Assembly (NCBI GenBank): GCA_947504045.1
Contig: CANNFY010000006.1
Location: 1-64,000 of the forward strand
Length of the DNA: 64,000 bases
Direction: 5' to 3'
Source of the DNA: an uncultured Maribacter sp.
Lineage (GTDB): Bacteria > Bacteroidota > Bacteroidia > Flavobacteriales > Flavobacteriaceae
The notes below the pieces were generated by a model. It made no database searches, was not told the DNA's origin, and worked only from the letters and a program-made list of their open reading frames with translations. How positions within the stretch are numbered: the stretch's first letter is position 1; each line of letters opens with the position of its first letter. A program made the translations under genes and the position numbers. This document shows positions 34,295-43,310 of this stretch, one piece after another.

Positions 34295-36499
34295 CTATAG
34301 TCTTGTTACTTTATGAATGCCGTTAATTTGTTTAAGGTTTCCTATTAATTTTTTTAGGATAGCAATATTTTTTACTACTACGGTTATTTTGCCTTTAAAA
34401 GTACCGCCATCTGTGCTAAAACTAATGCTTTTAATGTTTACATGCATGTTTTTAGATATCATTTCGGTTATTTGGCTTACAAGACCTAAATTATCTATAC
34501 CTGTAAGCATAATATCCGATTTAAATTCTTCTTGTGATGAGTCTACCCATTTTGCAAGAATTATTCTATAGGCGTAATTAGATTGTAGCGAAATTGAATT
34601 TGGACAATTTTTTTTATGCACTTTTATACCGTCGGATACGCTTACAAATCCAAAAACAGGGTCTCCAGGAATTGGATTACAACATTGCGACAAACTATAG
34701 TCTAGTTTTTCTTCTTCTTTACCAAAAACAAGTACATCGTATTTGCTTGTTATTTCTTCTTTATCTACATTTTCTGGAGTATTGTTTCTTCGTATCTTAT
34801 TTTTAAAGAAGCTTATAAAAGCATTGCTATAAGAAGAGGCAAAATCTTTAATCATTTGGTTGTCTATAGAACCAATACCTATTCTATAAAACAAATCTAA
34901 ACTAGTTTTTAACTTAAAAAAGGTTACCATTTTGTTTATGGTATCTTCATTAAGCGTAATTTTTTGCGATTTTAATTTTCTTCTTAATATCTCTTTTCCT
35001 TCAAGAGCCATAATTTTCTTTTCTTCTCTTAAAGAAGATTTAATTTTGGCCCTTGCTCTTGCTGTTGTAGCATAGTCTAACCAGTTTTGGTTAGGTCTTG
35101 CTTGCTCCGAAGTTATAATTTCTACTTGATCTCCACTATGTAGTGTAGTGTTTAAAGGAGTAAGTTTTCCATTTACTTTTGCGCCACGAGTACGCATGCC
35201 AACTTCGGTATGTATATTAAAAGCAAAATCTAATGGTGTAGCTCCTTTTGGCAACGATTTTAGTTCTCCTTTTGGGGTGAAAACAAAAATTTCTTTAGAA
35301 TATAGATTTAGTTTAAATTCTTCTACAAAATCTACCGCATTTGTATTTGCATTTTCTAAGGCTTCTTGTAAACGGTTTAGCCAAACTTCTATACCTTGTT
35401 CTTTTTGGTCGCCGTGTTTGTATTTAAAGTGTGCTGCATACCCTTTTTCTGCAATTTCATGCATGCGCTCACTTCTAATTTGTACCTCTACCCAACGTCC
35501 TTTAGGGCCCATAACTGTAATGTGTAGGGCTTCATAACCGGTAGATTTAGGAGAAGAAATCCAATCTCGTAATCGTACTGGGTTAGGTGTAAAGTGGTCT
35601 GTTACTATAGAATATATTTTCCAGGCTAAAAACTTTTCATTTGCCCGGTCAGATTTGTAAATAATACGAATAGCAAACTTGTCGTAAATTTCATCAAATA
35701 CAACATTCTGAACCTTCATTTTCCTACGAATAGAAAAAATAGATTTCATTCTTCCTTTTATAGTATAATTTAGTCCTTCTTTTTTTAAAGAATTATCTAT
35801 TACGCCAGAAAAGGCATCAATATAGGCTAGGTTATCTTCTTTAGAATCTTCTATTTCATTTTTTATGTCTCTATATACATTAGGTTCTGTGTATTTAAGA
35901 CTTAAATCTTCTAATTCTGTTTTTATATTATATAACCCTATTCTGTGTGCTAGTGGTGCGTATATATATAGGGTTTCAGATGCTATTTTTACCTGCTTAT
36001 ATTCTGGCATAGAATCCATAGTAAGCATATTGTGGTAACGGTCTGCTATTTTTATAATAATAACTCTAACATCATCATTTAGAGTTAATAACATTTTTCT
36101 GAAATTCTCCGCTTGTTGGGAGATATTCATGTCTTTCTTTAAGTGTGCAATTTTTGTTAAACCGTCTACAATACGGGCAACGGTTTCACCAAACATACGG
36201 TCAATATCATCTAAAGTATATTCGGTATCTTCAACTACATCATGTAATAAAGCTGATGCTATAGATACAGCATCTAGTCCAATTTCTGATGCTACAATTT
36301 TTGCAACAGCTATAGGATGAAAAATATAAGCTTCGCCGGATTTTCTACGTTGGTCTTTGTGCGCATCTACAGCAATTTCAAAAGCAGAACGTATTAGCTT
36401 TTTATCATCATCTGATAATGTTTGATAGCTAATACGAAGCAACTCTTTATATTGCTTTGCAATTTGTTTATTTTCTTGTTCTATTTCTACATCCGTCAT
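34295..36499 (-). CDS. rel: Bifunctional (p)ppGpp synthetase/hydrolase (RelA/SpoT)
   Basis: A 734-residue stringent-response enzyme that makes and breaks (p)ppGpp. The order is HD hydrolase domain (about 30-190, LLHDVVEDTEYT, with the H-D pair and the E-D residues intact), synthetase domain (about 225-370), TGS domain (400-460, EIFVFTPKGELKSLPKGAT), helical region and C-terminal ACT domain (about 655-734). The intact HD motif argues for hydrolase activity, as in SpoT/Rel. Only one such gene is in the window. It is upstream of the Fur-family gene. Confidence 0.94.
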   Translation of the reverse strand: MTDVEIEQENKQIAKQYKELLRISYQTLSDDDKKLIRSAFEIAVDAHKDQRRKSGEAYIFHPIAVAKIVASEIGLDAVSIASALLHDVVEDTEYTLDDIDRMFGETVARIVDGLTKIAHLKKDMNISQQAENFRKMLLTLNDDVRVIIIKIADRYHNMLTMDSMPEYKQVKIASETLYIYAPLAHRIGLYNIKTELEDLSLKYTEPNVYRDIKNEIEDSKEDNLAYIDAFSGVIDNSLKKEGLNYTIKGRMKSIFSIRRKMKVQNVVFDEIYDKFAIRIIYKSDRANEKFLAWKIYSIVTDHFTPNPVRLRDWISSPKSTGYEALHITVMGPKGRWVEVQIRSERMHEIAEKGYAAHFKYKHGDQKEQGIEVWLNRLQEALENANTNAVDFVEEFKLNLYSKEIFVFTPKGELKSLPKGATPLDFAFNIHTEVGMRTRGAKVNGKLTPLNTTLHSGDQVEIITSEQARPNQNWLDYATTARARAKIKSSLREEKKIMALEGKEILRRKLKSQKITLNEDTINKMVTFFKLKTSLDLFYRIGIGSIDNQMIKDFASSYSNAFISFFKNKIRRNNTPENVDKEEITSKYDVLVFGKEEEKLDYSLSQCCNPIPGDPVFGFVSVSDGIKVHKKNCPNSISLQSNYAYRIILAKWVDSSQEEFKSDIMLTGIDNLGLVSQITEMISKNMHVNIKSISFSTDGGTFKGKITVVVKNIAILKKLIGNLKQINGIHKVTRL

Positions 36500-36543
36500 A
36501 CTACATTAAAATTAATACATTCTTTTTTGGTATACAACAAAAA

Positions 36544-37776
36544 CTATTCCTTTAAATTATGTATTCTTTTAATTAATGGTGGGTGGGAGTAATGCATAAA
36601 AACATATGCCGGGTGTGGTGTAAGGTTACTTAAACTGTTTTTTGATAATTTTTTTAAACTGCTTATTAAAGGTAATGCTGCATAGGTGTTTTTTGCAAAA
36701 TTATCTGCTTGATACTCAAATTTTCTTGAAATAAAATTCATTATTAAACCTGTAAGTTCAGAAATTGGACTATAAAGTATTCCAAAACCTATTAAAGCAG
36801 CATGAAAACTTGGTTTGCTTACTCCAATGGCTAAAGAAACTTCTGGGTTATTAATAAAAAGCGAAAGTATAAACAGCATAAAGCCTGTTAGGGCTATTGA
36901 AGATACTAAGTTACATATGATGTGTTTTCTTTTATAATGGCCAACTTCGTGTGCTAATACTGCTACAATTTCCTCTTCTTCTAAATCGTTTATAAGAGTA
37001 TCATATAAGGTTACTCTTTTTTCTTCACCAAAACCCGAAAAATAAGCATTTGCTTTTGTAGAACGTTTAGAGCCATTTATTATATATATGTTATTTAAAG
37101 CAAAGCCTACTTTTAAGACATAAGCTTCTATTTTAGTTTTTAAGCTTCCTTCTTCTAAAGGGGTTTGCTTGTTAAATAAGGGCACTATTAGTTTACTGTA
37201 AAATAAATTGGTAAAAATTATAAATAGTGTTATTAAAAGCCATGCGTACATCCAAAAGTTATTATTGGCCCATTGGAAAAACCATAGTATTAGTGCTAAA
37301 ATTGCTCCGCCAATTAAACACATCATTACCCAACTTTTTATTTTGTCTAAAAAAAATAGTTTGCGGGTAGATTTGTTGAAACCAAATTTTTCTTCAATGG
37401 TAAAAGTTTGGTAATAAGAAAATGGGGTAGTAATAATGTCACTTCCAATCGCTATAATACCAAAAAACAATAAAGCTTGTAAAATACTATTTGTAGTTAT
37501 TGTGCTTGAAAATTGGTCTATGTAATTAAACCCTCCAATTATTAAAAAGCCTAATGTAAGAACAAAAGAGAAGGAGGAAGTTAGTAATCCAAAACGGTAA
37601 TTGGTTTTTTTATACTCTTGAGACTTTTTATACTCTTCAGCATCGTAAACATCAAAAAGCTCTTTAGGTATTGGGTCTAGATATTTTTTTGCATTTAAAT
37701 AATCTAAAATTGTTTCTAAGACATATTGAAAAGTTAAGATTGCAATTATTACATAAAATAAGGTGGTGCTATTCAT
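36544..37776 (-). CDS. M48 family (Ste24-like) membrane metalloprotease
   Basis: A 410-residue zinc protease of the CAAX prenyl protease 1 type, with about seven hydrophobic segments. The zinc motif VLAHEVGHYKRKH (near residue 278) and the third ligand in FEYQADNFA are intact. Bacterial members take part in membrane protein quality control, and prenyl substrates are not expected in bacteria. The gene lies 17 bases after the RNA methyltransferase gene on the same strand. Confidence 0.9.
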   Translation of the reverse strand: MNSTTLFYVIIAILTFQYVLETILDYLNAKKYLDPIPKELFDVYDAEEYKKSQEYKKTNYRFGLLTSSFSFVLTLGFLIIGGFNYIDQFSSTITTNSILQALLFFGIIAIGSDIITTPFSYYQTFTIEEKFGFNKSTRKLFFLDKIKSWVMMCLIGGAILALILWFFQWANNNFWMYAWLLITLFIIFTNLFYSKLIVPLFNKQTPLEEGSLKTKIEAYVLKVGFALNNIYIINGSKRSTKANAYFSGFGEEKRVTLYDTLINDLEEEEIVAVLAHEVGHYKRKHIICNLVSSIALTGFMLFILSLFINNPEVSLAIGVSKPSFHAALIGFGILYSPISELTGLIMNFISRKFEYQADNFAKNTYAALPLISSLKKLSKNSLSNLTPHPAYVFMHYSHPPLIKRIHNLKE

Positions 37777-37793
37777 ATATAAAAGTCTTATTA

Positions 37794-38597
37794 TTAGGTA
37801 ATTTGACGTTGTCTTTTGGCTTCAAATATAATAATAGAGGCGGATACAGATACATTCATAGAGTCTATTTCACCTTCCATAGGAATAATTATATTTTTTT
37901 TTGAAGCATTTAACCAAGTATCTGTTAAGCCTGTAGCTTCTGTACCTACTATAATGGCACTGGCATTTTTGTAATTAATATTGGTGTAGTTTTCAGAAGC
38001 ACTTAAGGCAGCGCAATAAATGTCTATTTTTTTTTCATTTAAAAAAGAAATAATTTCTTGGGTACTTGCTGTTGCAATTGGCACTGTAAACACACAACCT
38101 ACACTAGACCGTATAATATTTGGGTTATACATATCTGTTTTAGGGTTGGCAATAAAAACAGCATCTAAATTTGCGGCATCTGCTGTACGTAATAACGCTC
38201 CAATGTTACCAGGTTTTTCAGGTGCTTCAGCTATAAGTATTAAAGGTTTTTTATTTTTGAATGTTAGGTTGTCTAACGTATTTTTTTTGCTCTCAATAAT
38301 AGCAATAATACCTTCGGTAGTACCACGATAAGCTATTTTTTGATATACTTCTTTACTAACAGAAATTATAGTAGAAATTGTACTGTATTTTTCTAGAACA
38401 TTTTTTTCTAAAATTAAAGATGGCTCAAAAATTATAGAAGATATTGTAAAACCTCCTTTTTGGGCTAACTCCAATTCTCTTTGTCCTTCAACAATAAAGA
38501 GTCCAGACTTTTTTCGCTCTCTAGATTTTTCCCTTAATAGTAATACTTTTTTGATTAAGGAATTTTGTGTACTACTTAAATGTTTAATTTTACTCAT
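37794..38597 (-). CDS. TrmH/SpoU-family RNA 2'-O-methyltransferase
   Basis: A 267-residue SPOUT methyltransferase that puts a methyl group on a ribose in rRNA or tRNA. The N-terminal substrate-binding region (1-95) is followed by motif 1 (GNIGALLRTADAA), motif 2 (IIRSSVGCVFTVPI) and motif 3 (IPMEGEIDSMNVSVSASI), which form the trefoil knot. The target RNA cannot be assigned from the sequence. It is divergent from the DUF6503 gene with 66 bases between starts. Confidence 0.88.
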   Translation of the reverse strand: MSKIKHLSSTQNSLIKKVLLLREKSRERKKSGLFIVEGQRELELAQKGGFTISSIIFEPSLILEKNVLEKYSTISTIISVSKEVYQKIAYRGTTEGIIAIIESKKNTLDNLTFKNKKPLILIAEAPEKPGNIGALLRTADAANLDAVFIANPKTDMYNPNIIRSSVGCVFTVPIATASTQEIISFLNEKKIDIYCAALSASENYTNINYKNASAIIVGTEATGLTDTWLNASKKNIIIPMEGEIDSMNVSVSASIIIFEAKRQRQIT

Positions 38598-38663
38598 TGT
38601 TACAAAAATAGTGTAATTAGAAGACTAATAGGTAGACTATAGTAAAAATCAAAATCTAAAAAA

Positions 38664-39479
38664 ATGATAGCAAAGTTAGTAATTGGAGTGTGTTTAACAG
38701 TTTTACTTTTTTCTTGTAAAGAAAATAATAAAAAAACGGAGCCAGCATCTCTAAAAACTGTAGAAATAGATTCTTCTAAATTAAATAAATACCCAGAATC
38801 ATTTATAAAAGTGTTAGATGCACACGGAGGGTTAAAAGCATGGAAATCTGCTAGTTTTTTATCTTTTGAGATTTTAAAAAACAAGAAAGTAGAAAAACAT
38901 TTTATAGATTTAAAAAATAGAAAAGATAAAATAGAAACCTTAGATTATTCTATTGGTTTTGATGGTGCTAATTACTGGAAATTAGATAAAAAAAACCAGT
39001 TTAAAGGTAGTCCTCTTTTTTACCATAACCTTTACTTTTATTTTTATGCCATGCCATTTGTTTTAGCAGATGATGGAATAGTTTATGCAGAAACAGAAGA
39101 TTTAGAATTTAAAGGAAAATCTTATCCGGGTATAAAAATTAATTTTAATCCTGGGGTAGGTACATCATCTAAAGATAATTATTTTATACATTATGATCCT
39201 GAAACATATAAAATGGTATGGTTAGGTTATACTGTTACTTTTAGAACAGGAGAAGTATCGGATAAAGTTAAATGGATACAATACAAAAACTGGGAAACCA
39301 CCAACAACCTATTATTACCAAAATCTATTGTGTGGTATGCGTTTGATGGTAAAAAAATATTAGAGCCACGTAAAGAACTATTTTTTGAGAATGTTTTATT
39401 AGAAAATAAACCTGCTGACCAAACCTTTTTTAATAAGCCTAGTGGAGCACAACTTGTAAATAAAAAGGAAAAACCTTAA
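38664..39479 (+). CDS. DUF6503 family lipoprotein
   Basis: A 271-residue lipoprotein, with the lipobox cysteine in LLFSCKENN at residue 17. The mature domain begins KVLDAHGGLKAWKSASFLSF, a pattern shared with DUF6503 and LolA-like half-barrels. The fold is all-beta with many Trp and Tyr. It lies 31 bases upstream of moaD and is read in the same direction, so it may share the transcript with the molybdenum cofactor genes, although nothing in it suggests a role in that pathway. Confidence 0.8.
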   Translation: MIAKLVIGVCLTVLLFSCKENNKKTEPASLKTVEIDSSKLNKYPESFIKVLDAHGGLKAWKSASFLSFEILKNKKVEKHFIDLKNRKDKIETLDYSIGFDGANYWKLDKKNQFKGSPLFYHNLYFYFYAMPFVLADDGIVYAETEDLEFKGKSYPGIKINFNPGVGTSSKDNYFIHYDPETYKMVWLGYTVTFRTGEVSDKVKWIQYKNWETTNNLLLPKSIVWYAFDGKKILEPRKELFFENVLLENKPADQTFFNKPSGAQLVNKKEKP

Positions 39480-39510
39480 TTTGTTTTAATAAGTTAGAAT
39501 AATTAGAAAA

Positions 39511-39750
39511 ATGAATGTATTATTTTTTGGTATAGCAAGAGATATTGTAGGAGCATCTGAATTAACAATTTCGGATTTAATAAAAAATCCGACTGTAAAT
39601 GATTTAAAAGAATATTTAATAGCAAAATATTCCGATTTTTCTAAATTAACTTCCTTTGCTGTTGCTGTTAATAGTGAGTATGCTAAAGATAACGTACCTT
39701 TAGAACGGAATGATGAAATAGCAATTATTCCACCTGTAAGTGGAGGATAA
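39511..39750 (+). CDS. moaD: Molybdopterin synthase small subunit MoaD
   Basis: A 79-residue ubiquitin-like protein ending in the essential double glycine (PPVSGG). As thiocarboxylate it gives sulfur to precursor Z to make molybdopterin. The start ILFFGIARDIVGAS and the tail are typical. Its stop codon overlaps the moaE ATG by one base (TAATG), coupling the two subunits of the same enzyme. It opens the molybdenum cofactor operon. Confidence 0.93.
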   Translation: MNVLFFGIARDIVGASELTISDLIKNPTVNDLKEYLIAKYSDFSKLTSFAVAVNSEYAKDNVPLERNDEIAIIPPVSGG

Positions 39751-40169
39751 TGGAGAAATTGAATATAGAAATTGTAGATACTATAGATACTTCCAATGTA
39801 TATGCCAAATTATCGCATGCACATAGTGGAGGTATTTGTGTTTTTATAGGGGCTGTTAGAGAGTTTACGGCTAATGAGGAAGTAGTGGCTTTAGAGTTTG
39901 AAACCTATAAAGCAATGGCTTTAAAAGAAATGCATAAAATTGCTGAAGAAGCAGTAAAAAAATGGAACCTGAATAGTGTGGTTATTGAGCATGCTGTTGG
40001 GGCAAAAAAAATAGAAGAACCCGTAGTTATTGTTGGGGCTTCATCTGCACACAGACCAGAATGTTTTGATGCTTGTCGTTACTTAATAGATACTTTAAAA
40101 GAACGTGTTCCTATCTGGAAAAAAGAAATGTTTAAAAATAAAGAAGTTTGGGTGTCTGCCCACCCATAG
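39750..40169 (+). CDS. moaE: Molybdopterin synthase large subunit MoaE
   Basis: A 139-residue catalytic subunit that, with MoaD, inserts two sulfurs into precursor Z. Conserved features are GGICVFIGAVREFT near the start, ALEFETYKAMA, the HAVG region, and HRPECFDACRYLIDTLKERV followed by the lysine pair in IWKKE that matches catalytic lysines of the family. It overlaps moaD by one base and moaA starts 3 bases after its stop. Confidence 0.93.
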   Translation: MEKLNIEIVDTIDTSNVYAKLSHAHSGGICVFIGAVREFTANEEVVALEFETYKAMALKEMHKIAEEAVKKWNLNSVVIEHAVGAKKIEEPVVIVGASSAHRPECFDACRYLIDTLKERVPIWKKEMFKNKEVWVSAHP

Positions 40170-40172
40170 TGT

Positions 40173-41156
40173 ATGTTAATAGATAACCATAATAGAACAA
40201 TTAATTATTTGCGTTTAGCAGTAACTGATCGTTGTAATTTACGCTGTAATTATTGTATGCCTTCTGAAGGTATAAACTTTGCAGCTAATAAAAACTTGTT
40301 TTCTATAGATGAGCTAACTAGATTAAGTTCTATTTTAGTAAGCCAAGGAATTAACAAAATTAGAATTACTGGCGGAGAACCTTTTGTTCGTAAAGATTTA
40401 ATGGTTTTATTACGTCACTTATCTAATTTAAAAGACTTAGAAGATATATCTATAACCACAAATGCAACTGTAATTGGCCCTTATATTAAAGAGCTAAAGC
40501 AATTAGGTATAAAAAATATAAATGTAAGCTTAGATGCTATTAATAGAGATACTTTTGAGCGTATTACAAGAAGAAAAGAGTATGAAACTGTACACGCTAA
40601 CATTTTAAAGTTAATAACAGAAGGTTTTAATGTACGTATAAATTTTATAGCGTTAGAGGGGCAAAATACGCAAGATATTCTTCCAATATTAGAATTAACA
40701 AAAGACTTTAATGTTTGTGTTCGGTTTTTAGAAGAAATGCCATTTAATGGAGGAACAAAATCTTTTTCTAAATTAAAATGGGATTATAAATATATTTTAG
40801 AACATATAAAGGAACGTTTTTCGGATTGTTATAAGTTAGAATCAGAAAAAACATCAACCTCTATAAATTACAAAATACCAGGGTATAAAGGTTCTTTTGG
40901 ATTAATACCATCTTTTAGTAGAACTTTTTGTGGTAATTGTAATAGGTTACGAATTTCTGCCACAGGGGATGTAATTACCTGCTTGTATGCAAAAGCTAGT
41001 GCCAATTTAAGAGATATTATGAGAAGTGAAAATTCCGAAGAAGGCATAAAAGCTGAAATTTTAAAAGCAGTTGGTAATAGAGCCGAAACAGGTTTTGAAG
41101 CGCAAGAGAAATATAAAAACGTTTTTTCTAATTCAATGACATCCATAGGAGGGTAA
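40173..41156 (+). CDS. moaA: GTP 3',8-cyclase MoaA
   Basis: A radical-SAM enzyme of 327 residues that begins molybdopterin synthesis by cyclising GTP. The N-terminal cluster motif is CNLRCNYCMP. The C-terminal second cluster appears as SRTFCGNCNRLRISATGDV with a further cysteine in VITCLYA. It ends in TSIGG, close to the double-glycine tail known to be needed for MoaA activity. It overlaps moaC by one base. Confidence 0.95.
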   Translation: MLIDNHNRTINYLRLAVTDRCNLRCNYCMPSEGINFAANKNLFSIDELTRLSSILVSQGINKIRITGGEPFVRKDLMVLLRHLSNLKDLEDISITTNATVIGPYIKELKQLGIKNINVSLDAINRDTFERITRRKEYETVHANILKLITEGFNVRINFIALEGQNTQDILPILELTKDFNVCVRFLEEMPFNGGTKSFSKLKWDYKYILEHIKERFSDCYKLESEKTSTSINYKIPGYKGSFGLIPSFSRTFCGNCNRLRISATGDVITCLYAKASANLRDIMRSENSEEGIKAEILKAVGNRAETGFEAQEKYKNVFSNSMTSIGG

Positions 41157-41629
41157 TGAGTACTAAACTTACACATATAGACGAAGCAGGTAATGCGGTA
41201 ATGGTAGATGTTTCTAATAAAGTAGAAACACCACGTTTAGCAATTGCATCTGGAAAAGTAATTTTTCCAGAAGAGGTTTTTAAAACTTTATCTAAAAATC
41301 AGTTTTCAGGAAAAAAAGGAAGTATTATACAAACCGCAGTAATAGCAGGTATCCAAGCAGTAAAAAAAACTTCCGAATTAATACCACTTTGTCATCAAAT
41401 AAACCTTACTAAGGTGCATATAGATATAGTTCCAAAAAATAACGAATTGTTCCTTACATGTACTGTAAAATGTACAGAAAAAACAGGAGTAGAAATGGAA
41501 GCTTTAACAGGGGTTTCTGTAGCGTCTTTAACTATTTATGATATGTGTAAAGCCTTGTCTCAGGATATTGTTATTTCTGAAATTAAATTAGAGAAAAAAA
41601 CAGGAGGTAAAAATGATTTTGAACGATAA
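41156..41629 (+). CDS. moaC: Cyclic pyranopterin monophosphate synthase MoaC
   Basis: A 157-residue partner of MoaA that completes cyclic pyranopterin monophosphate. HIDEAGNAVMVDVSNK at the start, then IPLCHQINLTKV, and CTEKTGVEMEALTGVSVA with TIYDMCKAL are the signature segments and include the active-site lysines and histidines. It overlaps mobA by 17 bases, which is unusually long in this operon. Confidence 0.95.
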   Translation: MSTKLTHIDEAGNAVMVDVSNKVETPRLAIASGKVIFPEEVFKTLSKNQFSGKKGSIIQTAVIAGIQAVKKTSELIPLCHQINLTKVHIDIVPKNNELFLTCTVKCTEKTGVEMEALTGVSVASLTIYDMCKALSQDIVISEIKLEKKTGGKNDFER

Positions 41630-42215
41630 AATATACGGTCTTGTACTAGCTGGAGGTAAAAGTACCCGAATGGGACAAGACAAAGGGTTGTTAACGTATC
41701 ATGGGAAACCACAAAGAGAGTATTTATATGAAATGTTAAGTTCTGTTTGCGAAAAAACTTTTATGAGTATTCGTAAAGAACAGGCACCGGAAATTAGCAC
41801 GAATTTAAATGTTATTATTGATAAAGATGAGTACAAAGGGCCTTATAACGGACTTTTGTCTGCCCATAAAACGCACTCTGATGCTGCTTGGTTAGTATTA
41901 GCTTGCGATTTACCTTTAATGGATGTTTCTTCTTTAAAAGAATTAATTGCGTCTAGAAATTTAAATAAGAACCCTTTGTCTACAGCTTTTGCTTTAAAAG
42001 AAAGTCCGTTACCAGAACCATTATGTGCTATTTGGGAACCAGAAGCCTTAAAACAATCTGTAATTTATTTAGAAGCGGGTAATGGTAGTTGTCCACGTAA
42101 ATATTTAATTAATAGTGAAGTGGAGTTGGTTTTTCCATCCAATGAACATGTGTTGCTTAATGCAAACTCTGTAGAAGATTATAAAGAAGCCTTAGAGAAA
42201 ATAGCTGTCTCATGA
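41613..42215 (+). CDS. mobA: Molybdenum cofactor guanylyltransferase MobA
   Basis: A 200-residue nucleotidyltransferase that adds GMP to molybdopterin-Mo. The start LVLAGGKSTRMGQDKGLL is the nucleotide-binding signature, and WLVLACDLPLMD carries the metal-binding aspartate. Its presence suggests the organism makes the guanine dinucleotide form used by DMSO-reductase-type enzymes such as periplasmic nitrate reductase. It overlaps both moaC and moeB. Confidence 0.92.
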   Translation: MILNDKIYGLVLAGGKSTRMGQDKGLLTYHGKPQREYLYEMLSSVCEKTFMSIRKEQAPEISTNLNVIIDKDEYKGPYNGLLSAHKTHSDAAWLVLACDLPLMDVSSLKELIASRNLNKNPLSTAFALKESPLPEPLCAIWEPEALKQSVIYLEAGNGSCPRKYLINSEVELVFPSNEHVLLNANSVEDYKEALEKIAVS

Positions 42216-43285
42216 GCCAGAATAGGTATAGCAGGCAAATTCAATTAAAAAGTTTTGGAAAGTTAGCGCAAGACAAATTAGCAAATGCTAAAGTTTTGGT
42301 AATTGGTGCTGGAGGTTTAGGAGTACCCGTGTTAACGTATTTAAACGCTATGGGAGTTGGCGAAATTGGAATTGTAGATAATGATACGGTTTCTATTACC
42401 AATTTACATAGGCAAGTATTATTTGATGAGGCTGATGTAGATTCACTAAAAGTAACCGTTGCAGCAAGAAAATTAAAAGCTCAGAACTCTACTACACAAA
42501 TTAAAACTTTTGCAACTTTTCTTAATGTTGAAAATGCTCTAGATATTATTAAAAATTACGACTATGTTGTAGATGCTTCGGATAATTTTCCAACAAGATA
42601 CCTTGTAAACGATGCTTGTGTACTATTAAATAAACCATTTGTTTATGGTGCTTTGCATGATTTTGAAGGCCAAGTAAGTGTATTTAATGCTAACGGTGGC
42701 CCTACCTATAGGTGCTTATTTCCTACAATGCCAAAAGAAGAGGAAGTTCCTAATTGTAACGATAATGGGGTTTTAGGTATTTTGCCTGGTATTATTGGTA
42801 ATTTACAAGCATTAGAAACGGTTAAGTTAATAACTGGTATAGGAGATTTATTATCTGGTACATTACTAATTTTTGATGCTCTAAGTCAGAGAACACAAAA
42901 GATAAAATTTCCGTCTGTACAAGAAAATTTAGAGATAAAAGAATTAAAAATTAGTTATGATTTTGTATGCGAAACCGCTTTAGCTTCTATTGAAGCGGTA
43001 GGACTGCAAAATATTTTAGCAGATAAAAATATACAACTTATAGATGTTAGAACGGAAAATGAGTTTGAAGACGAACACCTTGTAGGAGCAACAAATATAC
43101 CGTTAGATGAGTTAGACGATAGATTAGAAGAATTAGATATAAATGCCCCTATTTATTTTATTTGCCAATCTGGTATACGAAGCAAAAAGGCCGTGCAAAT
43201 TGTAAATAATCAATTTTCTATAGCTAATTGTATACATGTAAATGGAGGTATGAATAGCTTAAATTCTTTTGCTAATTACGCTTAA
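42212..43285 (+). CDS. moeB: MoeB/ThiF-type adenylyltransferase fused to a rhodanese domain
   Basis: A 357-residue protein. Residues 1-240 form the E1-like MoeB fold that adenylates the MoaD C-terminus: VLVIGAGGLGVPVLTYLNAM, DNDTVSITNLHRQVLF and DASDNFPTRYLVND are typical. A C-terminal rhodanese domain (about 255-357) carries the persulfide cysteine in YFICQSGIRSK. The fusion would let one protein activate and sulfurate MoaD, as seen in MOCS3-type proteins. The tandem use of MoaD gives a self-contained unit. Confidence 0.92.
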   Translation: MSQNRYSRQIQLKSFGKLAQDKLANAKVLVIGAGGLGVPVLTYLNAMGVGEIGIVDNDTVSITNLHRQVLFDEADVDSLKVTVAARKLKAQNSTTQIKTFATFLNVENALDIIKNYDYVVDASDNFPTRYLVNDACVLLNKPFVYGALHDFEGQVSVFNANGGPTYRCLFPTMPKEEEVPNCNDNGVLGILPGIIGNLQALETVKLITGIGDLLSGTLLIFDALSQRTQKIKFPSVQENLEIKELKISYDFVCETALASIEAVGLQNILADKNIQLIDVRTENEFEDEHLVGATNIPLDELDDRLEELDINAPIYFICQSGIRSKKAVQIVNNQFSIANCIHVNGGMNSLNSFANYA

Positions 43286-43310
43286 TCAAAATATTTATTT
43301 TAGATAATTA

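Noticed and set aside
35148-35537. Plus-strand open frame of 129 codons
   Set aside because: It is the antisense of the synthetase and TGS part of the RelA/SpoT gene.
39480-39510. Molybdenum cofactor riboswitch before moaD
   Set aside because: Only 31 bases separate the genes and they hold no structure; the known motif is far longer.
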